The notes under the pieces were generated by a model. The model was not told the DNA's origin. It searched no databases and saw only the letters and a program-made list of their open reading frames with translations. Positions 60,365 through 64,000 of a stretch of DNA of 64,000 nucleotides are shown here, piece after piece (positions within the stretch are counted from its first letter, which is position 1; each line of letters opens with the position of its first letter). Source of the stretch: Apricaphanius iberus (Eukaryota > Chordata > Actinopteri > Cyprinodontiformes > Aphaniidae); NCBI GenBank assembly GCA_028564705.1, contig JAPXFQ010001770.1:620001-684000 (forward strand). The letters run 5' to 3'. A program made the position numbers and the translations under genes.

Positions 60365-63300
60365 TTTCTACCAGCGCACACCTTCAGATGAGCTCTTAAT
60401 GGGGCAAGAGTGGAGACAGAATGGTGATTTGCAGAGTGATGAGCGCAGTCGGAACGAACGATGCAGAGGGGAAGGAGAAGAGGAACGCAAGCCGGTTCAG
60501 ATGAGACGTCACACAGGGAGGGATGGATAAGCTTAAGCGTTCGGTCACATCAGGTGGAGTAAAATAAACTTTTGTCTCTGGGGAGAAAAAAAGAAAAGAG
60601 GCAGAATAGATTTCCCTAATTCACCTATTGACTAAGAGCCCAAACTGTCAAGAGGATAATACTTGGCGAAGGACATTATTGCGAGGTACTTTGAAGGTGT
60701 TCAGATTGTCTCTGCATATTGACCTCCATTGTCCAGCTCCGTTTATTGACAGTAGAATCTCTGAGATTAAACTGGCCTTGACTATCGATTTGCTATTTTG
60801 CCTGAATCTTCCCCATTTCAGGAGGGGATCACCTATACTGTATACCCCCCACACACAGTAAGCTGTCTGACCCGCTAATCATCAAACCAGTTACGTCTTC
60901 TCGCTTTGTTTCAGCTCTCCTTTGTTTAGCATATACTAATTCATTACAGCAAGTTCTCCTGCAGCTTAACTTAGATGGCGGCTGGGGAACCCTGTTTCCA
61001 CCCGATAGCAGCGTTCTCTGCACCAAGGATGTACCACCGAAATGCGCACCAGACATCACAGTGCGCAAGCCAATTACATATTGATAATTAAGCATTAAAA
61101 CAAACAAACAGAGTGGAAATCCCCCCCCTTTATCGTTGGGTTTTAATAGAACAAGTATGAGCTTGGTGTGCTTGGCCAGATAGCATGCTGCTTGATCAGA
61201 GCTCCACTGTGTTTTTTATTTTTTTTTATTGCAGGGAGGAGGGATGGGAAGGAAGATGGGGTGGGGTGGGGGGGTGGTGGGCAGGCAGACACATTGGTGT
61301 CATTGCCTGGCATTGCAATCCTACAGGGAGAGGCTGCGCCGCGCTGTTGCTGCTGAACGAATGTCGACGAAGCCTGGCGCTAATCCAGCCTCGGATATGC
61401 TGAGCTGCTTTTTAAATGGAGATGAAAGGACAAAGCGGAAATGGGGAAGTGTAAACTTTAAAAAGGCCCCAGCTTAAGGAGCCCATCGCTCTGTAAACTG
61501 CAAGGCAATGAAGCCCCCAACCCACCCAAAAAAAACAAAAAAAACACGAATGCAAATCCATTAGCAAAGTCCTGTTTTCACAGTCATAAAAATACTTAAA
61601 GGGTTTAAAATGGGGAGAGAGACGTGTTAAACGTGTGGAAATCTGTTTTGATAACATTATTCCTAACAGTGGCTTTGCGCCGCGTGAATTAATAACACTT
61701 CATTTACAGACGGAAAGAAAGCCGGCATGGTATTTCCAGTTAAAGAGATTAATTTTTAAAGACCTAATTGACAGGCTGGGGTTAGGCAGGATAAGCAACA
61801 GACTATAAGACTGCAGCTGCAAAGTCAAGGTGACTGCAATACTCAGAAAGAGGGAAAAAGAAAGGCTTTCAACAAGCGAATGGAGAGCAGAGAGGGAGGG
61901 AGTGAAAAGAATTAGTCCTCAAGCACTTTTTTTTCCCTCCGCCCCCTATTCTTCCTCTCTTTATTAGGAATGATTTACTTTCTCTGTGAAAGGATATAAA
62001 AGCTCAAGTATAGCGGTTTAATTATCGCAGAGTGAAAATTTAAAGGTTTGACTCACAATGTCCTCAAGTTAGCCCCAAGACTTGCCGAGCGATAAGAGCG
62101 TCTGTGTTCGGCGCTCGGCATCCAATCGGTTGTGTTTTATGGGGCTTTGCCGAGGAGGAGCACACAAAAAAGCAAGTCTGTAAACATGATGGACTGTGGA
62201 GGACTGCTATACTAGGGCCCCTGTGTTTACCTTGGCAGAGCCTGGCCATGGCGATGTCGGGGCGGCGTCGCTTAATTACTGTTTACATGTAAATATTAAA
62301 TTATACAAACAACCCTGCCGAATGTCTGCGAAAAAATACAGAAACACAAATTCAGGGTCAACCTTATCTGTCTGCAACAGTTGCCGCGGCTGCGAGGAAG
62401 GGGATCGTTTTGAATCGCAAATTTGTTGCATTGTACATAATCTTCATAATTGCTAAATGCTGTTGTCCAAGGGCATTCAGGTAAATATGTTGCCATCATC
62501 TGCATAATAGCAGATGCTCGGATATGTAAAAACCCATATTGCGTTCTCAGAGAGGTGGGGGGAAAAAAGAAAAAGAAAAAAAGGAAAACACAAAGAATGC
62601 AGGCTGGTGTTTTTTTTCAAAAACGGATTCGACCGATGATCTTGAATGTCTCCAGTCAAGACAAGAGAGTTGATCCCTTTGATTGCGGACCTGTGTTTTT
62701 CTGATAGTTCGGACTGGCAAGAAGGCACCGGTGCCTGCGGTGCATCTCTGGTATGGCTGAGTAAAGCACTTGTTCATCTGCAGTGAAGGGTAACATGAAA
62801 CAGGCCTCAGCCCCTCTGATGGACAGGGAGATTTCACCTTCGCCAGTGAATGATAATGCATTATTAAATTTGCCTCTCTGCTCACTAGATACACTTAGCT
62901 GACCACAGCATATTTATCTCCCCATCCGAGGCTCACGTCTTGGCAGGAGAAAGCATTCTGTCACTTTTGAGGCATTTCAAAGATTAAAAAGAACCTCTCT
63001 CTTTTCAACGTCCCTAAAAGCATCCCCCCCTCGGTTTTTTTTTTCTTTTCTTTTTCTTTTTTCTTCAGTGAAATGTGATTAGTGGGAGATGGTGTCACGC
63101 AATGGAACATTCATGAGGGGGAGAACAAATATCCAAATGAACTCCCCATGTCCTAGAGGAATAGCCCCTCTCTGCACCATCAGCAATCTCTGTCTCCCTC
63201 GCACATGGTGCTTGGTTTGGGGAGGGAAATTTGATTGATCCTCTATTGAATTATTTTTTTGCACTCTTTCATTTCAACAGGACGCACTGACAAGTTGTTT

Positions 63301-64000
63301 GATCATAAAGCATTATTGTCTGCCAAGTCACATTTCAGGGTTGTGATGGCTAATGATCTTGCCTCCTGACTCGGGGGAAAGTCAGGTAGTCAGCATGTGT
63401 TTGAAGCTCGCAACGCCAAGGACGTCGAGGAGGACCAAGCAAAACACGGCTACATTAAAGTCGGAGAGATGAAGAGGAAGGAGCTCCCGCCGAACACGTG
63501 GAACTTTTAATGATACTGTACGCCGGTGCCGTCAATGTCAGGGAAATATTTACGCTGCAATATTGATGCAGAAAGTTTTACCTGACCCAAAGTCCCCCGA
63601 CCCTACCTTTTCATCACCATGAATGCATATGCAAAGAAGGAACAGAACAAAGGCTACAAAGACTGGAAAGCATCTTTTTTTTGCGTCTTTTTCATCTTTT
63701 CTTTCCATCTCTATAAGCTTTTCTCTATATGAGCCAATCAATGTCCACAAGTCCTTTAGTCAGAGGTGCACTCTGTCCAGCAAACTGTATTCCGGGACCA
63801 CAGCAGCATTAATGCTCATGAGCTGGGCATGTACAGGCAGGGGAAAATTACCTCTGTCCACTGTGGTCGCAGCAGCGCATCATGCATCAGAGGCTAAGAG
63901 CAGGTATGAAAGGATGTGTTACTGGGTGACATAATACACCACAGCTTTCCATCCAGGCTTTGGAGGATAATACAGCTGCATCTCCTGTTGTGTCAACAAG

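Larger units (their letters stand above)
57219..64000 (-). other. dach1 intron, continued to the window end
   Basis: No exon recognised on either strand. Apart from the MITE at 59256-59557 and the G-run at 60341-60364, obvious repeats are few. About 57600-58560 and 60000-64000 are the longest repeat-poor non-coding stretches in the window and show features typical of vertebrate developmental-gene introns. A small 5' exon could still be hidden here. Confidence 0.5.

Overview
The window looks like ordinary nuclear DNA of a teleost fish, probably a percomorph-type species; this is inferred from the repeat families and not proven. It is AT-rich and intron-rich, full of degraded Tc1/mariner, hAT, LTR and LINE remnants of the kinds common in fish, and has no operon-like gene packing. 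One protein-coding gene can be supported: the 3' part of a dachshund-family gene, best matched by dach1, on the minus strand. Its last five coding exons are at 51211-51356, 46871-47018, 46151-46294, 42457-42525 and 34528-34565. Phases, splice sites and the conserved C-terminal ending all agree. Together they encode about 181 residues: a linker, the C-terminal coiled-coil (DD2) domain and a short conserved tail.

Layout. 1-2480 is a strikingly GC-rich block with no credible gene, followed to about 2880 by a segment ending in an AATAAA signal; it is probably part of an unidentified repeat. 3030-5110 is a patchwork of Tc1, Ty3/gypsy and a second Tc1/mariner remnant. 6613-8645 is a minus-strand LTR element with paired LTRs and only a gag-like fragment. 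8646-32430 is the non-coding flank downstream of dach1, with a LINE remnant, a 1142-bp hAT-type element with a perfect 8-bp target duplication, several Tc1 remnants, microsatellites and stretches that look like non-repetitive regulatory DNA. About 33025-34527 is the probable dach1 3' UTR. 34566-51210 holds the last four introns, with further transposons and candidate conserved non-coding DNA. 51357-64000 is intron upstream of the first visible exon, with no exon recognised and few obvious repeats.

No unambiguously new biological system was found. The observations most worth a second look are the GC-rich block with its 12-bp hairpin, the duplicated gag-like module in the LTR element, an unclassified dispersed repeat present twice, an 18-bp perfect hairpin in a dach1 intron, two POU octamer sites in an AT-rich intronic block, and nested transposons that end about 55 bp from a non-consensus dach1 splice donor. 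Family assignments come from recognising motifs by eye, without any database search.
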